From JBBRLA01 sp038231615 (GTDB taxonomy: Bacteria > Myxococcota_A > Polyangia > Palsa-1104 > JAEUJZ01), in assembly GCA_038231615.1 (NCBI GenBank), contig JBBRLA010000062.1:1-20642 (forward strand): a DNA stretch of 20,642 nucleotides, read 5' to 3'. Of the stretch, positions 1 through 7,812 are shown piece by piece. Position 1 is the stretch's first letter, and every line of letters begins with the position of its first letter. The notes below the pieces were generated by a model. That model ran no database searches. It saw nothing but the letters and a program-made list of their open reading frames with translations, and was not told where the DNA came from. The translations under genes were made by a program, and so were the position numbers.

Positions 1-1
1 C

Positions 2-361
2 CGCGAGACCCAGAGCCTGGGGCGTTTGGCGGAAGTCTATCTGGCGCTGCCTCCCGGGGAAGGGGCGGCCCGCCATCGCCGCCTGCTGGCCCTGGCCACC
101 TTCGCCAATTACTCCGACAGCAAGCGCGACGGCTACCGCGAACTGCCCCTGCCCATCGGCACCTGGGACGACGAGCGGCTGGCAAGGCTGCGCGAGCGCA
201 CCCAGGCCGCCCTGGCTGCCGCGGCAGGCGACCCGCCAAGCCCCGCGAAAACCGAAGGCCCGCCGGATCCTCCGCCGCCGCCCATGGGCCGGCAGGCGGC
301 CGGGGAAGATGCGGGCGATGTAGGGTCCTTTAGTCATCGGATCGTGGTTGCGCCGGGTTAA
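2..361 (+). CDS. 3' end of an unrecognised gene (partial)
   Basis: An open frame runs in from the left edge of the window and ends at a TAA at 359-361, so the 5' end is outside. About 119 residues are visible. The first ~75 are charged, Leu/Ala/Arg-rich and probably helical (for example LALATFANYSDSKRDGY and WDDERLARLRERTQAAL). The rest is a Pro-rich tail with PPDPPPPP that looks disordered. A TTG at 26 is an internal codon that could pass for a start, but it has no Shine-Dalgarno sequence. The last four bases overlap the end of the convergent exonuclease gene. I do not recognise the family and see no catalytic motif. The low-complexity end leaves open that it is not a real gene, but the N-terminal part reads like protein. 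Confidence 0.45.
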   Translation, partial: RETQSLGRLAEVYLALPPGEGAARHRRLLALATFANYSDSKRDGYRELPLPIGTWDDERLARLRERTQAALAAAAGDPPSPAKTEGPPDPPPPPMGRQAAGEDAGDVGSFSHRIVVAPG

Positions 362-1233
362 TCGCGCCAGCGGTGCACCCGGTCGAGCAGCCGCTCCTCG
401 CCCAGACGAGCGCAGAGGGCATGCAGCGCCTCCCTGCGGGCGCCCTGCCAGCGAAGGTCAGCCAGCCCCTGGGAAAGCGGCACGTCGGTGCGCAGCGTCG
501 CCAGTTGGCGGTAAAGCCGGGCCTGCGCACGGCCCGTCCGCAAGATCTCGCCCAGGGCCAAGGCGCTGCGCACCGCCACGTCCCAGCCCGCGGGGTCGTC
601 GGGGATCTCGTCGATGTGCGGGTAGCGCGAGAGCACCTGCGCCGCCGACTTGGCGCCCCAGCGGGGCAGCCCCGGGATGCCATCGGCTGTGTCGCCGACC
701 AGGGCCAGCAGGTCGGGGATCGACCCGGGCGGGACGCCGTATTTCTCCCGCACCCCGGCATCGCCCAGCACGCGCTTGCGCATCCGGTCACACAGGACCA
801 CCCGCTCCCCCTGTACGCACTGCGCCAGGTCCTTGTCCGGTGAGCAGATGAGCACCCGCTCGACCTGCGGCAGCGCAGCGGCGCGGGCGGCGAAGGTGGC
901 CAGCGCGTCGTCGGCCTCGAACTCTACCATCGGCCAGACCACCAGGCCCAGGGCAAAGGCGGCCTCCTCGGCCAGGGGGAACTGGGCCACGATCACCGGG
1001 TCCAGCCCGGCGCCGGTCTTGTAGCCGTCGAAGAGCTGGTTCCTGAAGGATTCGATGACGTGGTCGAAGGCGCAGGCCAAATGGGTCGTGCCGTCCTCGC
1101 CAAGCAGCGCCAGCAGCGAACGCAGGAGCCCGCGCACCGCCCCCACCTGCTGCCCGTCGGGCGCCTGTGCCGCGGGGGCGCCGAAGTGGGCGCGGAACAA
1201 CTCGAACGTTCCGTCGATCAGATGCACGTTCAT
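358..1233 (-). CDS. Stand-alone 5'-3' exonuclease (PolA N-terminal / flap endonuclease family)
   Basis: A 291-residue protein of the 5'-3' exonuclease/flap endonuclease family, which removes RNA primers and 5' flaps from DNA with two metal ions. The family's acidic clusters are in order: DGTFELFR near residue 7, AFDH at 55-58, YK at 71-72, EADD at 106-109, SPDKD at 131-135, and GDTADGIPGLP at 180-190. The last of these leads into a helix-hairpin-helix (GAKSAAQVL). No polymerase or 3'-5' exonuclease domain follows, and the length is normal for a free-standing member. The ATG at 1233 is the first start and directly precedes the first beta strand (VHLIDG), although no clear Shine-Dalgarno precedes it. 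The gene is divergent from the small gene at 1369. Family assignment is firm; the cellular role (Okazaki fragment processing or backup for PolA) is inferred. Confidence 0.93.
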   Translation of the reverse strand: MNVHLIDGTFELFRAHFGAPAAQAPDGQQVGAVRGLLRSLLALLGEDGTTHLACAFDHVIESFRNQLFDGYKTGAGLDPVIVAQFPLAEEAAFALGLVVWPMVEFEADDALATFAARAAALPQVERVLICSPDKDLAQCVQGERVVLCDRMRKRVLGDAGVREKYGVPPGSIPDLLALVGDTADGIPGLPRWGAKSAAQVLSRYPHIDEIPDDPAGWDVAVRSALALGEILRTGRAQARLYRQLATLRTDVPLSQGLADLRWQGARREALHALCARLGEERLLDRVHRWRD

Positions 1234-1356
1234 GAGGATAGAGGCTAATCGGTTCGCCCCGCCCGCGCCAGCCCGGCAAAAAAGAGTCCGTCCGTCAACC
1301 CATCAATCGGCGGAGAGTTTCTTGCCGCTTTCGCCAACGGACTTACCTATAAAGGC

Positions 1357-1362
1357 AGGAGG
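1357..1362 (+). promoter_or_regulatory. Strong Shine-Dalgarno for the 68-residue protein
   Basis: AGGAGG lies six bases before the ATG at 1369. A perfect anti-16S match with good spacing supports translation of this very short gene and fixes its start. Confidence 0.75.
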
Positions 1363-1368
1363 TTCGCG

Positions 1369-1575
1369 ATGAACGAAGGTGAAGGCAACAAGACGGCGGC
1401 GAAGCACTACAATCAGGCGACGCAGAAGTTCGTGCAGGAAGGCAAGGTCGGCCCGGCAGCGAAAGCCGCCGAGAAGGCCGTCGACGGCCCCGAGGGCGAG
1501 GAACTGCGCCGCGCCGAGGAGATCGGCAAGAACCGCATCGCCGAAGAAGACCCCGATGAAAAGCCCCGGCGCTGA
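1369..1575 (+). CDS. Small hydrophilic protein of unknown function
   Basis: A 68-residue protein made almost wholly of Ala, Glu, Lys, Asp, Gly and Arg, with no Cys or Trp, no signal peptide and no membrane segment. It looks like one or two amphipathic helices (KHYNQATQKFVQEGKVGPA, then AAKAAEKAV) followed by an acidic tail (EEDPDEKPRR). I recall similar short 'conserved hypothetical' proteins with a KHYxxAxxxFVxxGKV-like core in proteobacteria, but I cannot name a family. The AGGAGG at 1357-1362 makes the gene credible despite its size. It stands between the divergent exonuclease and the lipoprotein, 112 bases from the latter, and is probably monocistronic. A role in stress or as a nucleic-acid or protein accessory would be a guess. 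Confidence 0.75.
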   Translation: MNEGEGNKTAAKHYNQATQKFVQEGKVGPAAKAAEKAVDGPEGEELRRAEEIGKNRIAEEDPDEKPRR

Positions 1576-1687
1576 CGCCTGACAGGCAGAGACCGCTTCG
1601 GGGCCGCTTGGCGGGATATGCTACACTGGCCCCGTATTAGACCCACGTGCCCGCGGCGGCGGGAATACCCCATCCGGAGGTCCCCCG

Positions 1688-2458
1688 ATGAGACGGTACC
1701 TTGGCAAGCGGCTGCTGTATTTCGTTCTCTTCTATTATAGCAGCGCCCCGATTATTTTTGTCGGTGCTGGCTGCACCGCCAACCAGGTCAGCGGCATCGA
1801 CGGCAGCAGCGACTCCCGGGCTGGCGGCGGGGATATGACTGGCGGCGCCAACGGGGACATGAGCGGCGGCGGCAGCGGGGACATGACCGGCGGCAACCAC
1901 GATCTGGCCCTACTTCCCGGGCCCGGTGATTGTCACTCCGACGCCGAGTGCGCCCCGGGCAAATGCGTCGAGCTTACCCCCGGCGGCTTCCGCGTCTGCG
2001 ACGTGCCCCCCATGGAGGCCACCGCCTGCACCCACGGAGCGCAGGACCAATGCTGCACCAGCAAGGACTGCACCAGCCCCGAAAAATGCTTCGAGGGGCC
2101 GGTCATCCCGCGCTGCCTGGGCGTTGTCATGCTCCCCGCCAACCAGTGCGCCGGCAACGGCTGCCAGCGGTCGGCAGACTGCCCGAACAATGGCGTCTGC
2201 ATCCCCGCCGGAGCGCTCAGCTTCAAAGTCAGCGGGTGCCTGCCCACGGGTTGCCACGTCAACGCCGACTGCACGGCCAAGCCCAGCGGGGTCTGTGCCA
2301 CGGTATTCAACTCATGCTGCAGCACCGTTGCCCAGGGGCTCTTCTGCGTATACCCCGGCGAGGGTTGCCGCACCAGCGCCGACTGCAAGGGCGGCCACTG
2401 CGCCATCAATGGCAATCTCGCCCATTGCGTCCCCGGCCCCGCCATCTGCCCCGCCTGA
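1688..2458 (+). CDS. Cys-rich repeat surface lipoprotein
   Basis: A 256-residue secreted protein. Residues 4-28 form a hydrophobic signal with an unusual aromatic cluster (LLYFVLFYY), ending in GAGC with Cys29. That is a plausible but imperfect lipobox because Gly is at -3. Residues 45-72 are a flexible Gly-rich spacer with three GDM units (GGGDM, NGDMSGG, SGDMTGG). From residue 82 there are 26 cysteines in five related blocks, each opening with C-x(4-5)-[DE or KD]-C (CHSDAEC, CCTSKDC, CQRSADC, CHVNADC, CRTSADC), then another Cys 4-7 residues on and a closing Cys about ten further. Disulfide-stapled, EGF-like or Dickkopf-like repeats of this style are common in myxobacterial outer-membrane proteins. 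The ATG at 1688 follows CGGAGG at 1675-1680 with seven bases between. The signal-peptide coding stretch is AT-rich against its surroundings. Function is unknown; adhesion or surface structure is likely. Confidence 0.85.
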   Translation: MRRYLGKRLLYFVLFYYSSAPIIFVGAGCTANQVSGIDGSSDSRAGGGDMTGGANGDMSGGGSGDMTGGNHDLALLPGPGDCHSDAECAPGKCVELTPGGFRVCDVPPMEATACTHGAQDQCCTSKDCTSPEKCFEGPVIPRCLGVVMLPANQCAGNGCQRSADCPNNGVCIPAGALSFKVSGCLPTGCHVNADCTAKPSGVCATVFNSCCSTVAQGLFCVYPGEGCRTSADCKGGHCAINGNLAHCVPGPAICPA

Positions 2459-2779
2459 GCGGGAAAAAGCCAGTCCTTCTCTTCGCCAAGGCCCGCGAGA
2501 ACTGCCTGCACTTGACATTCTTGTGTGGGCCCGGATACTTGGAAGCGCTGCCATCAGCAATCGATTAGATTTCAGGCAAACACCACGGAAATCCCGGGAA
2601 TAATCCACGTCACCCATGTGTTGCAGAAATGCTTCGCATCCCGCCCAAGGTCAGGCCGCAACTCAAGGCTCGCGCTGCGGGCCATCGGCTGTCGCGGCTC
2701 CACCGCCCGGTGGGGCGGCTGGCTGGTTGATCTTGGCTCGGGCTTCGTTCTGGAAAGGTAAAGACAAGGACATGACGCG
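2459..2779. other. 321-base non-coding region before the ABC operon
   Basis: No open frame here has a Shine-Dalgarno sequence or a protein-like composition. The stretch holds the sigma70-like promoter at 2512-2539. About 240 bases of probable leader follow, beginning AT-rich and turning GC-rich towards the operon. I see no T-tract terminator after the lipoprotein gene and no riboswitch I can name. Confidence 0.6.
2512..2539 (+). promoter_or_regulatory. Sigma70-like promoter for the Gld-type ABC operon
   Basis: A perfect -35 box TTGACA (2512-2517) is followed after 16 bases by GATACT (2534-2539), which matches four of six -10 positions. It lies in the only sizeable non-coding gap before the four-gene operon and points at it. 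Transcription would start near 2546, giving a 5' leader of about 235 bases. This is read by eye only. Confidence 0.5.
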
Positions 2780-3787
2780 ATGACGGCTTCGGCTACGCCA
2801 GGAAAAACCATGATCCACGTCGACGGCCTCACCAAGCACTATGGCGAGGTCGCGGCAGTCAACGGCATCTCCTTCGACGTCCACGCCGGGGAGATCCTTG
2901 GGTTCCTCGGCCCCAACGGCGCGGGCAAGACCACCACCCTGAGGATCCTCACCTCCTACCTATCCCCCTCAAGCGGCCGGGCGGAGGTCGGCGGGTACGA
3001 CGTGTTCGACCACCCGCTGGAGGTCCGTTCGCGCATCGGCTACCTGCCCGAGGGCACGCCCCTGTACCGCGATATGACGGTGCTGGAATATCTGAACTAC
3101 ATCGCCGACCTGCGGCAGATCCCCATCGGCACGACCCGCACCTCGCGCCTGCGCCGCGTCGTCGAGCAGGTCGGGCTTCAGGACCGCCTGGGGTTCCAGA
3201 TCGGCGAGCTGTCCAAGGGCTTGCGGCAGCGCGTGGGCCTGGCGCAGGCCATCCTGCACGAGCCGGAAGTGCTGATCCTCGACGAGCCCACCTCGGGCCT
3301 GGACCCCAACCAGATCGTCGAGATCCGCCAGGTCATCCGCCAGATCGGCGAGTCCAAGACGGTCATCTTCTCGACGCACATCATGCAGGAGGTCACCGCG
3401 GTGTGTTCCCGCGTGGTGATCATCTCCGAGGGGCGCATCGCCGCCGACGGAGCACCCGACGAATTGCAGCGAAAGGCGCAGGGGCAGATGGAACTTTCCG
3501 TCGAGCTTTCCGGCGCGGCGGGTGAGATCGAGTTGCGCGAGGCGCTGGGCAAGGTACCGGGGATCTCCACCGTGCGCCCCGCCCCGAAAGACGGCGATCT
3601 GGGACGCGACGCCGGGGCCCACCGCTTCCTGCTCCTGGCCAAGAGCGGCGAGGACCCCCGCGCCGACATCTTCAAGATGGCCAGCCAGCGCGGCTTCGTC
3701 CTGACCGAACTGGCCCGCGAGCGCGCCTCCCTGGAGGACGTGTTCCGCAAGCTGACCACCCACACCGACGCTCCGGCCACGGCCTGA
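2780..3787 (+). CDS. ABC transporter ATPase, GldA type
   Basis: A 335-residue ABC ATPase of the ABC-2/gliding (GldA-like) subfamily, the cytoplasmic engine of the membrane complex encoded downstream. Visible motifs are Walker A GPNGAGKT (44-51), the YLPEGTPLY segment near 89-96 with Glu in place of the usual Q-loop Gln, signature LSKGLRQR (144-151), Walker B VLILDEP (164-170), D-loop SGLD, and switch His200 in STH. The Glu at the Q-loop is normal for GldA relatives (YLPEHxPLY). Residues ~235-325 form a C-terminal extension ending in ERASLEDVFRKLT, typical of ABC-2 ATPases. The ATG at 2780 has CAAGGA just upstream; Met11 at 2810 is a weaker alternative. It is first in an operon and is followed after 32 bases by the permease. 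The substrate is unknown. Confidence 0.93.
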   Translation: MTASATPGKTMIHVDGLTKHYGEVAAVNGISFDVHAGEILGFLGPNGAGKTTTLRILTSYLSPSSGRAEVGGYDVFDHPLEVRSRIGYLPEGTPLYRDMTVLEYLNYIADLRQIPIGTTRTSRLRRVVEQVGLQDRLGFQIGELSKGLRQRVGLAQAILHEPEVLILDEPTSGLDPNQIVEIRQVIRQIGESKTVIFSTHIMQEVTAVCSRVVIISEGRIAADGAPDELQRKAQGQMELSVELSGAAGEIELREALGKVPGISTVRPAPKDGDLGRDAGAHRFLLLAKSGEDPRADIFKMASQRGFVLTELARERASLEDVFRKLTTHTDAPATA

Positions 3788-3819
3788 GGGCCAGGGAAAG
3801 GGAACACAAGGTACGGATC

Positions 3820-4536
3820 ATGAAAGCCATGAACACCATCGCGCGCCGCGAACTCGGCGCTTACTTCAACTCCCCCATCGCCTACGTGGTGGTGGCGGCG
3901 TTCCTCTTGTTGTCGGCGCTGCTCTTCTTCGAGGCGCTCTTCATTCAAAACCAGGCCGACCTGCGGGAACTCTTCGCCGGCTTCTGGACCACCCTTCTGG
4001 TCGCCTGTGTCGGCCCGGCAATCAGCATGCGCCTTTTGGCCGAGGAGCGCAGCAACGACACGCTGGAGCTGCTTTTGACCATGCCGGTCACCGACTGGGA
4101 CGTGGTGCTGGGCAAGTACCTGGCCGCCCTAGGGCTCTTCGCCTTCGCCATGGCCATGATGGCCCTTTTCGGGGTCAGCGTGTGGCTCCTGGGGCCGCTG
4201 GACAAGGGGCCGGCCTTCGCCGGGTTTTTGGGGCTTTATCTGACGGCGGCGACCTACATCGCGGTCGGGCTGATGACCTCCTCATTCACCAAAAACCAGA
4301 TCGTGGCCTTCATCGCCGCGCTGCTCATTTGCCTGGTGCTCTGGCTGTTGGGCAAGGTGGTGGCCGTGTTCCCGCCATCGGTGCAGCCGATCCTCGACTG
4401 GCTGGGCATGGACCGCCACATGAGCAACATGGCCCGCGGGGTCATCGACACCCGGGACCTGCTTTATTTCTTCACCCTGATCACCTCGTGCCTGCTGGTG
4501 ACGCAGGCCACTCTTGAGAGCCGGAGGTGGCGCTAA
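3820..4536 (+). CDS. ABC-2 type permease, GldF-like
   Basis: A 238-residue integral membrane protein with about six hydrophobic segments (roughly residues 20-40, 55-72, 105-128, 140-160, 165-188 and 215-232). It opens with RRELGAYFNSPIAYVV, a hallmark start of GldF-like ABC-2 permeases. The first cytoplasmic loop contains RLLAEERSNDTLELLLTMPV, the coupling segment that contacts the ATPase in this family. Length matches GldF proteins (~240). The ATG at 3820 has AAGG eight bases upstream; Met4 is an alternative. The TAA stop (4534-4536) shares its last A with the ATG of the next gene, so the two are very probably translationally coupled. It is expected to form the channel with the ATPase. In Flavobacterium the related Gld complex is tied to gliding and protein secretion, but that role should not be assumed here. 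Confidence 0.92.
   Translation: MKAMNTIARRELGAYFNSPIAYVVVAAFLLLSALLFFEALFIQNQADLRELFAGFWTTLLVACVGPAISMRLLAEERSNDTLELLLTMPVTDWDVVLGKYLAALGLFAFAMAMMALFGVSVWLLGPLDKGPAFAGFLGLYLTAATYIAVGLMTSSFTKNQIVAFIAALLICLVLWLLGKVVAVFPPSVQPILDWLGMDRHMSNMARGVIDTRDLLYFFTLITSCLLVTQATLESRRWR
4523..4527 (+). promoter_or_regulatory. Shine-Dalgarno deciding the GldG-like start
   Basis: GGAGG lies inside the last codons of the permease, eight bases before the ATG at 4536. An in-frame GTG at 4527 would begin inside this box, so the ATG at 4536, overlapping the permease stop by one base, is the better start. Confidence 0.7.
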
Positions 4537-6230
4537 TGGCCAAGCCACTGACCAAGGGAAAGACCGCCGCCAACGCCATCTTCTTCGTGGTGCTGGTGCT
4601 CGCCGGGCTGGGCGTACTGAATCTCATCGCCATCCGGCTCTTCACCCGCCTGGACATGACCGCGGAGAAGGTCTACACGCTGTCCAAGGGGTCCAAGGAT
4701 TTGGTGCGAAACCTGCCCGATCGGCTGAACGTCAAGCTCTTCATGAGCGACGACCTGAAGCCGCCCTTCCGACAAACCGCGCAGTTTGTCCGCGATCTGC
4801 TGGATGACTACGCCACCTATTCGGGGGGCAAGCTGAACCTGGAGATCATCAAGATGTCCGATGGGGACGCCAAGAAGGGCGAGGAGGGATCCAAGAAAGA
4901 AGAAGAGGCGGCCAAGTACAAGGTGCAGAAGTCGCGCCGCGGGGTCATGTCGGCCAACAAGGTCGAGATCGGCGCCAGCTACCTGGGCATCGGCTTCGAC
5001 TACCACGGCACCATCGAGTCCATCCCGGTGATCGAGAGCGACCAGGGGCTGGAGTTCGAGATCTCGGGCCTCATCAAACAGATGACGGTGAAGAAGAAGA
5101 AGGTGGCGTTTGCCAGCAGCGAGGGCGAGCCGCAGCTTCAACACGGGGGTCTGGGGCTCTTGGCGGATCAGCTCAAGAAGTCGGGTTATGAGACGACTTC
5201 CCTGGAACTGAAGGCGGCAATCCCGGCGGACGTGGACGGCCTCTTGATCATCGGGCCCAAGACGCCGATGAGCGAGCGCGGCAAGTACGTGGTGGACCAG
5301 TTTTTGATGAAGGGCAAGTCGGTGGCCTTCCTGGTGGACGGGGAGACCATGCAGACCCCCCGGGGCATGATGATGCCTGGGATGGACATGCCGCAGATCG
5401 CCCAGGCCAACGACGCGGGCGTGGACGACCTGCTTTTGCACTACGGGTTCAAGATCAACGCCGACATCATCCTGGACAAACAGAACTTCATCGGCCCGGT
5501 CACCATCGGGCAGCAGGTGCTGGGAATCAACCACCCGGTGTTCATGGTGGTCGGCCCGCTTTCGCAGGACAGCCAGATCACCAAGGGCATCGAGGCCATG
5601 ATCATGCCCTATGCCAGCTCGGTGGACCTGGTCGGTGACGTGAAGGACGGGAAGTCGCCGCTGAAGGTGATCAAGCTGATGGCCAGCAGCAAGGACTCGT
5701 GGAAGCCCGAGGGGCCCTTTGTCTTTGACCCGCAAATGAACCCGCGCAAGGTCCCGGACAAGGCCACCCACGGGCCCTTCGCCCTGGGCTACTCGGCGAC
5801 GGGGAAGTTCAAGAGCTTCTTCGCCGGCAAGCAGATCGTGCGGGAGGACGGCACCAAGGTGGATGCCAACATCAGCACGCCGGGCGTGGACCCGCTCATC
5901 GCCGAATCGCCGGAGGGCACCCGCCTGGTGGTGGTGGGGGACTCGGACTTCATCAACGATCAGTATGCAGGGCTGGCCATGCGGGGCTTGCAGCAGTACA
6001 TCGCTAACCTGGCGTTCACCCTGAACCTGGTGGACTTTCTGGCACAGGACGAGGCACTGGCGCAGGTGCGCAACAAGGGCATGCAGAACCGCCCGCTGGC
6101 CCAGGTCAGCGAGGGCACGGCCAGCGCAATCAAGGCAGTCAACATCATCGGGCTGCCGTTCTTGCTCTGCGTCATCGGATTGATTCGCTGGCGGGTGCGA
6201 AACTCGCGGCGGTCGCAGGCGCACCTCTAA
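4536..6230 (+). CDS. GldG-like periplasmic ABC-associated protein
   Basis: A 564-residue protein of the GldG / ABC-type uncharacterised transport auxiliary family. A membrane anchor spans about residues 11-33 (NAIFFVVLVLAGLGVLNLIA) and a second spans about 535-552 near the C-terminus, so the large middle domain should lie in the periplasm with both ends in the cytoplasm. The middle begins with LDMTAEKVYTLSKGSKDLV and contains ASSEGEPQLQHGG and LEFEISGLIKQM, all typical of the family. A Lys/Glu-rich loop (GEEGSKKEEEAAKYK) lies near residues 110-130, and a Met-rich loop (GMMMPGMDMPQ) near 271-281. The gene overlaps the permease stop by one base, and the DUF4340 gene follows 18 bases later. GldG partners GldF and GldA as one transporter in gliding Bacteroidota; the cargo in other phyla is not known. 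Confidence 0.9.
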   Translation: MAKPLTKGKTAANAIFFVVLVLAGLGVLNLIAIRLFTRLDMTAEKVYTLSKGSKDLVRNLPDRLNVKLFMSDDLKPPFRQTAQFVRDLLDDYATYSGGKLNLEIIKMSDGDAKKGEEGSKKEEEAAKYKVQKSRRGVMSANKVEIGASYLGIGFDYHGTIESIPVIESDQGLEFEISGLIKQMTVKKKKVAFASSEGEPQLQHGGLGLLADQLKKSGYETTSLELKAAIPADVDGLLIIGPKTPMSERGKYVVDQFLMKGKSVAFLVDGETMQTPRGMMMPGMDMPQIAQANDAGVDDLLLHYGFKINADIILDKQNFIGPVTIGQQVLGINHPVFMVVGPLSQDSQITKGIEAMIMPYASSVDLVGDVKDGKSPLKVIKLMASSKDSWKPEGPFVFDPQMNPRKVPDKATHGPFALGYSATGKFKSFFAGKQIVREDGTKVDANISTPGVDPLIAESPEGTRLVVVGDSDFINDQYAGLAMRGLQQYIANLAFTLNLVDFLAQDEALAQVRNKGMQNRPLAQVSEGTASAIKAVNIIGLPFLLCVIGLIRWRVRNSRRSQAHL

Positions 6231-6248
6231 GCGAGGGGGGAGGGAATC

Positions 6249-7676
6249 ATGGAGAAAAAAACTATCTACGCACTCATGGCGCTGATCGGGCTGGGGGCGC
6301 TGGCGGTGCTGGTTTTGGTCCGGCCGGACAAGCACGAACGGGTCGGCGAGAAGCAACGGCCGCTGGCCGAGATCAAAGCCGAGCAGGTGAAGACGCTGGA
6401 GATCACCCAGCCGGGGGGCAAGGACCCGGTGACGATCGCCAAACAGAACGACAAATGGCAGGTGACGGCGCCCTTCAACAAGCCGGCGGACCAGGCGGCG
6501 GTGAAGAGCGCGGTGGAGTCCCTGGAGAAGGTTCGCTGGGGCGACGTGACCACGCAGCAGAAGGCGCAGCACGGGGAGATGGACGTCGCGGACGACAAGG
6601 CCGTGCGGGTGGTGGCCAAGGACAGCGCGGGCGCGGTGCTCGGCGACCTGTACCTGGGCAAGGCCGTGGGATCGGGAACCATGGTGCGCATCGGCGGCAA
6701 GGACGATGTGTACCAGGCGACGGACATCAGCGCCTTCAACTTCAAGAAGGAGAGCAAGGCCTGGCGGGACCACGTGATCTTCGACTTCAAGGCGGACGAG
6801 GCGGAGAAGCTCTCGCTGACCGGCGGCGGGGCCACGGTGAACCTGACCCGGCTGCCGCCCAACAAGGGGCCGGATGGCAAGGAAGGGGGCAGCAGCATTT
6901 ATGACGCCAAGTGGAAGGTGGACGAGGGCAGCACGCTGAAGGTGAGCGGGGCGCTGGACGACAATCTGATCAATGGGATCGCGCAAGGGGTGGCCAACCT
7001 GCGGGCCGGGGACTTCGTGGACGACGCGAAGCCGGAGCTTTTAGGGCTGGCCCCTGGGGCGGCGGGACTGCCGGGACTTATAGAAATCAAGGTGACGTTC
7101 AAGGGGGGAAAAGTCGCAGGCCTGCGGGTCGGATCGGTCAAGGGCGACGAGTGGAACGTACAGGCGCTGGATTCGCCGCAGGTCTTTACGGTGAAGAAAT
7201 ACTCGCTGGAGCGGGTGGTGCACCTGCCGATGGATGTGCAGGACAAGACGATCTTCAAGCTGAAGGCGGACGACCTGGAAGCGGTGACCATCCAGATGGG
7301 ACCGCCGGACAACAGCCTCGTGGCGCTGAAGAAGGCGGACAAGACCTGGAAAGCCGACAAGCTGGACAACGCCGACGAGGCCAAGGTGAAGAACGTGGTG
7401 GACTCGCTGGACAGCTTCTCGGGGGGCGGGTTCGTGGCGCCGGGCTCGGCGGAGCTGGCCTCGCTGGCGAAGCCGAAAGCGACGGTGACGGTCAAGCCCA
7501 AAGGGGGGCCGGCGGCGGTGCTGAAGATCGGCGACGTCAAGGGCGACGAGGTGATCGTCCAGAAGGCGGGGCAAGAAGCGATGTGGGTGAAGAAGTACCA
7601 GGCTGATCGGCTGCTGAAGAAGCCGGCTGACCTGGCCAAAGATCCCGTCAAACCCGCCATGGATAATAAGAAGTAG
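6249..7676 (+). CDS. DUF4340 domain membrane-anchored protein
   Basis: A 475-residue protein with one N-terminal membrane anchor (residues ~5-24, TIYALMALIGLGALAVLVLV) and a long, Lys/Asp/Gly-rich extracytoplasmic region. That region has at least two repeats of the same fold: KxDKWQVTAPFNKPAD...VESLEKVRWGD near residue 67-99, and KADKTWKADKLDNADE...VDSLDSFSGGGF near 360-395. The pattern of a charged strand, Trp, then A-x-x-V-x-x-x-V-x-x-L is the DUF4340 signature. Such proteins regularly follow GldG-like genes outside Bacteroidota. ATG 6249 is preceded by a G-rich box with GGGAGGG four bases upstream. It is last in the operon. It has no catalytic motif I recognise, and a structural or cargo-binding role next to the ABC complex is inferred from position only. 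Confidence 0.87.
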   Translation: MEKKTIYALMALIGLGALAVLVLVRPDKHERVGEKQRPLAEIKAEQVKTLEITQPGGKDPVTIAKQNDKWQVTAPFNKPADQAAVKSAVESLEKVRWGDVTTQQKAQHGEMDVADDKAVRVVAKDSAGAVLGDLYLGKAVGSGTMVRIGGKDDVYQATDISAFNFKKESKAWRDHVIFDFKADEAEKLSLTGGGATVNLTRLPPNKGPDGKEGGSSIYDAKWKVDEGSTLKVSGALDDNLINGIAQGVANLRAGDFVDDAKPELLGLAPGAAGLPGLIEIKVTFKGGKVAGLRVGSVKGDEWNVQALDSPQVFTVKKYSLERVVHLPMDVQDKTIFKLKADDLEAVTIQMGPPDNSLVALKKADKTWKADKLDNADEAKVKNVVDSLDSFSGGGFVAPGSAELASLAKPKATVTVKPKGGPAAVLKIGDVKGDEVIVQKAGQEAMWVKKYQADRLLKKPADLAKDPVKPAMDNKK

Positions 7677-7812
7677 CCCGCCTGCTCGCGTCGGGTCGCG
7701 TCGTCTATTGGCGACGTGGGGCAAGCGCGGAACGCCACGTGGCTGCCGCGACGGGTATTTCCTGGATCGTGAAGCGCTAAGGGCCGCGGGCATAAAACGA
7801 CCCGCAACTGGC

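Noticed and set aside
1608..1623. Sigma54-like TTGG...GC element before the lipoprotein gene
   Set aside because: The GG and GC dinucleotides are eight bases apart instead of ten and the rest of the consensus is missing.
2450..2468. Possible terminator after the Cys-rich lipoprotein (CCCGC/GCGGG then AAAAA)
   Set aside because: The stem is only five bases and the run after it is A, not T, so it is no intrinsic terminator on the plus strand. On the minus strand the run lies on the wrong side.
2969..3763. 264-residue minus-strand frame opposite the ABC ATPase
   Set aside because: Antisense shadow of a gene with all ABC motifs.
4533..6986. 817-residue open frame on the minus strand across the GldG-like and DUF4340 genes
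   Set aside because: It is His/Leu/Arg/Val-rich nonsense in register with two convincing plus-strand genes. GC-rich codon bias leaves antisense frames open for long distances.
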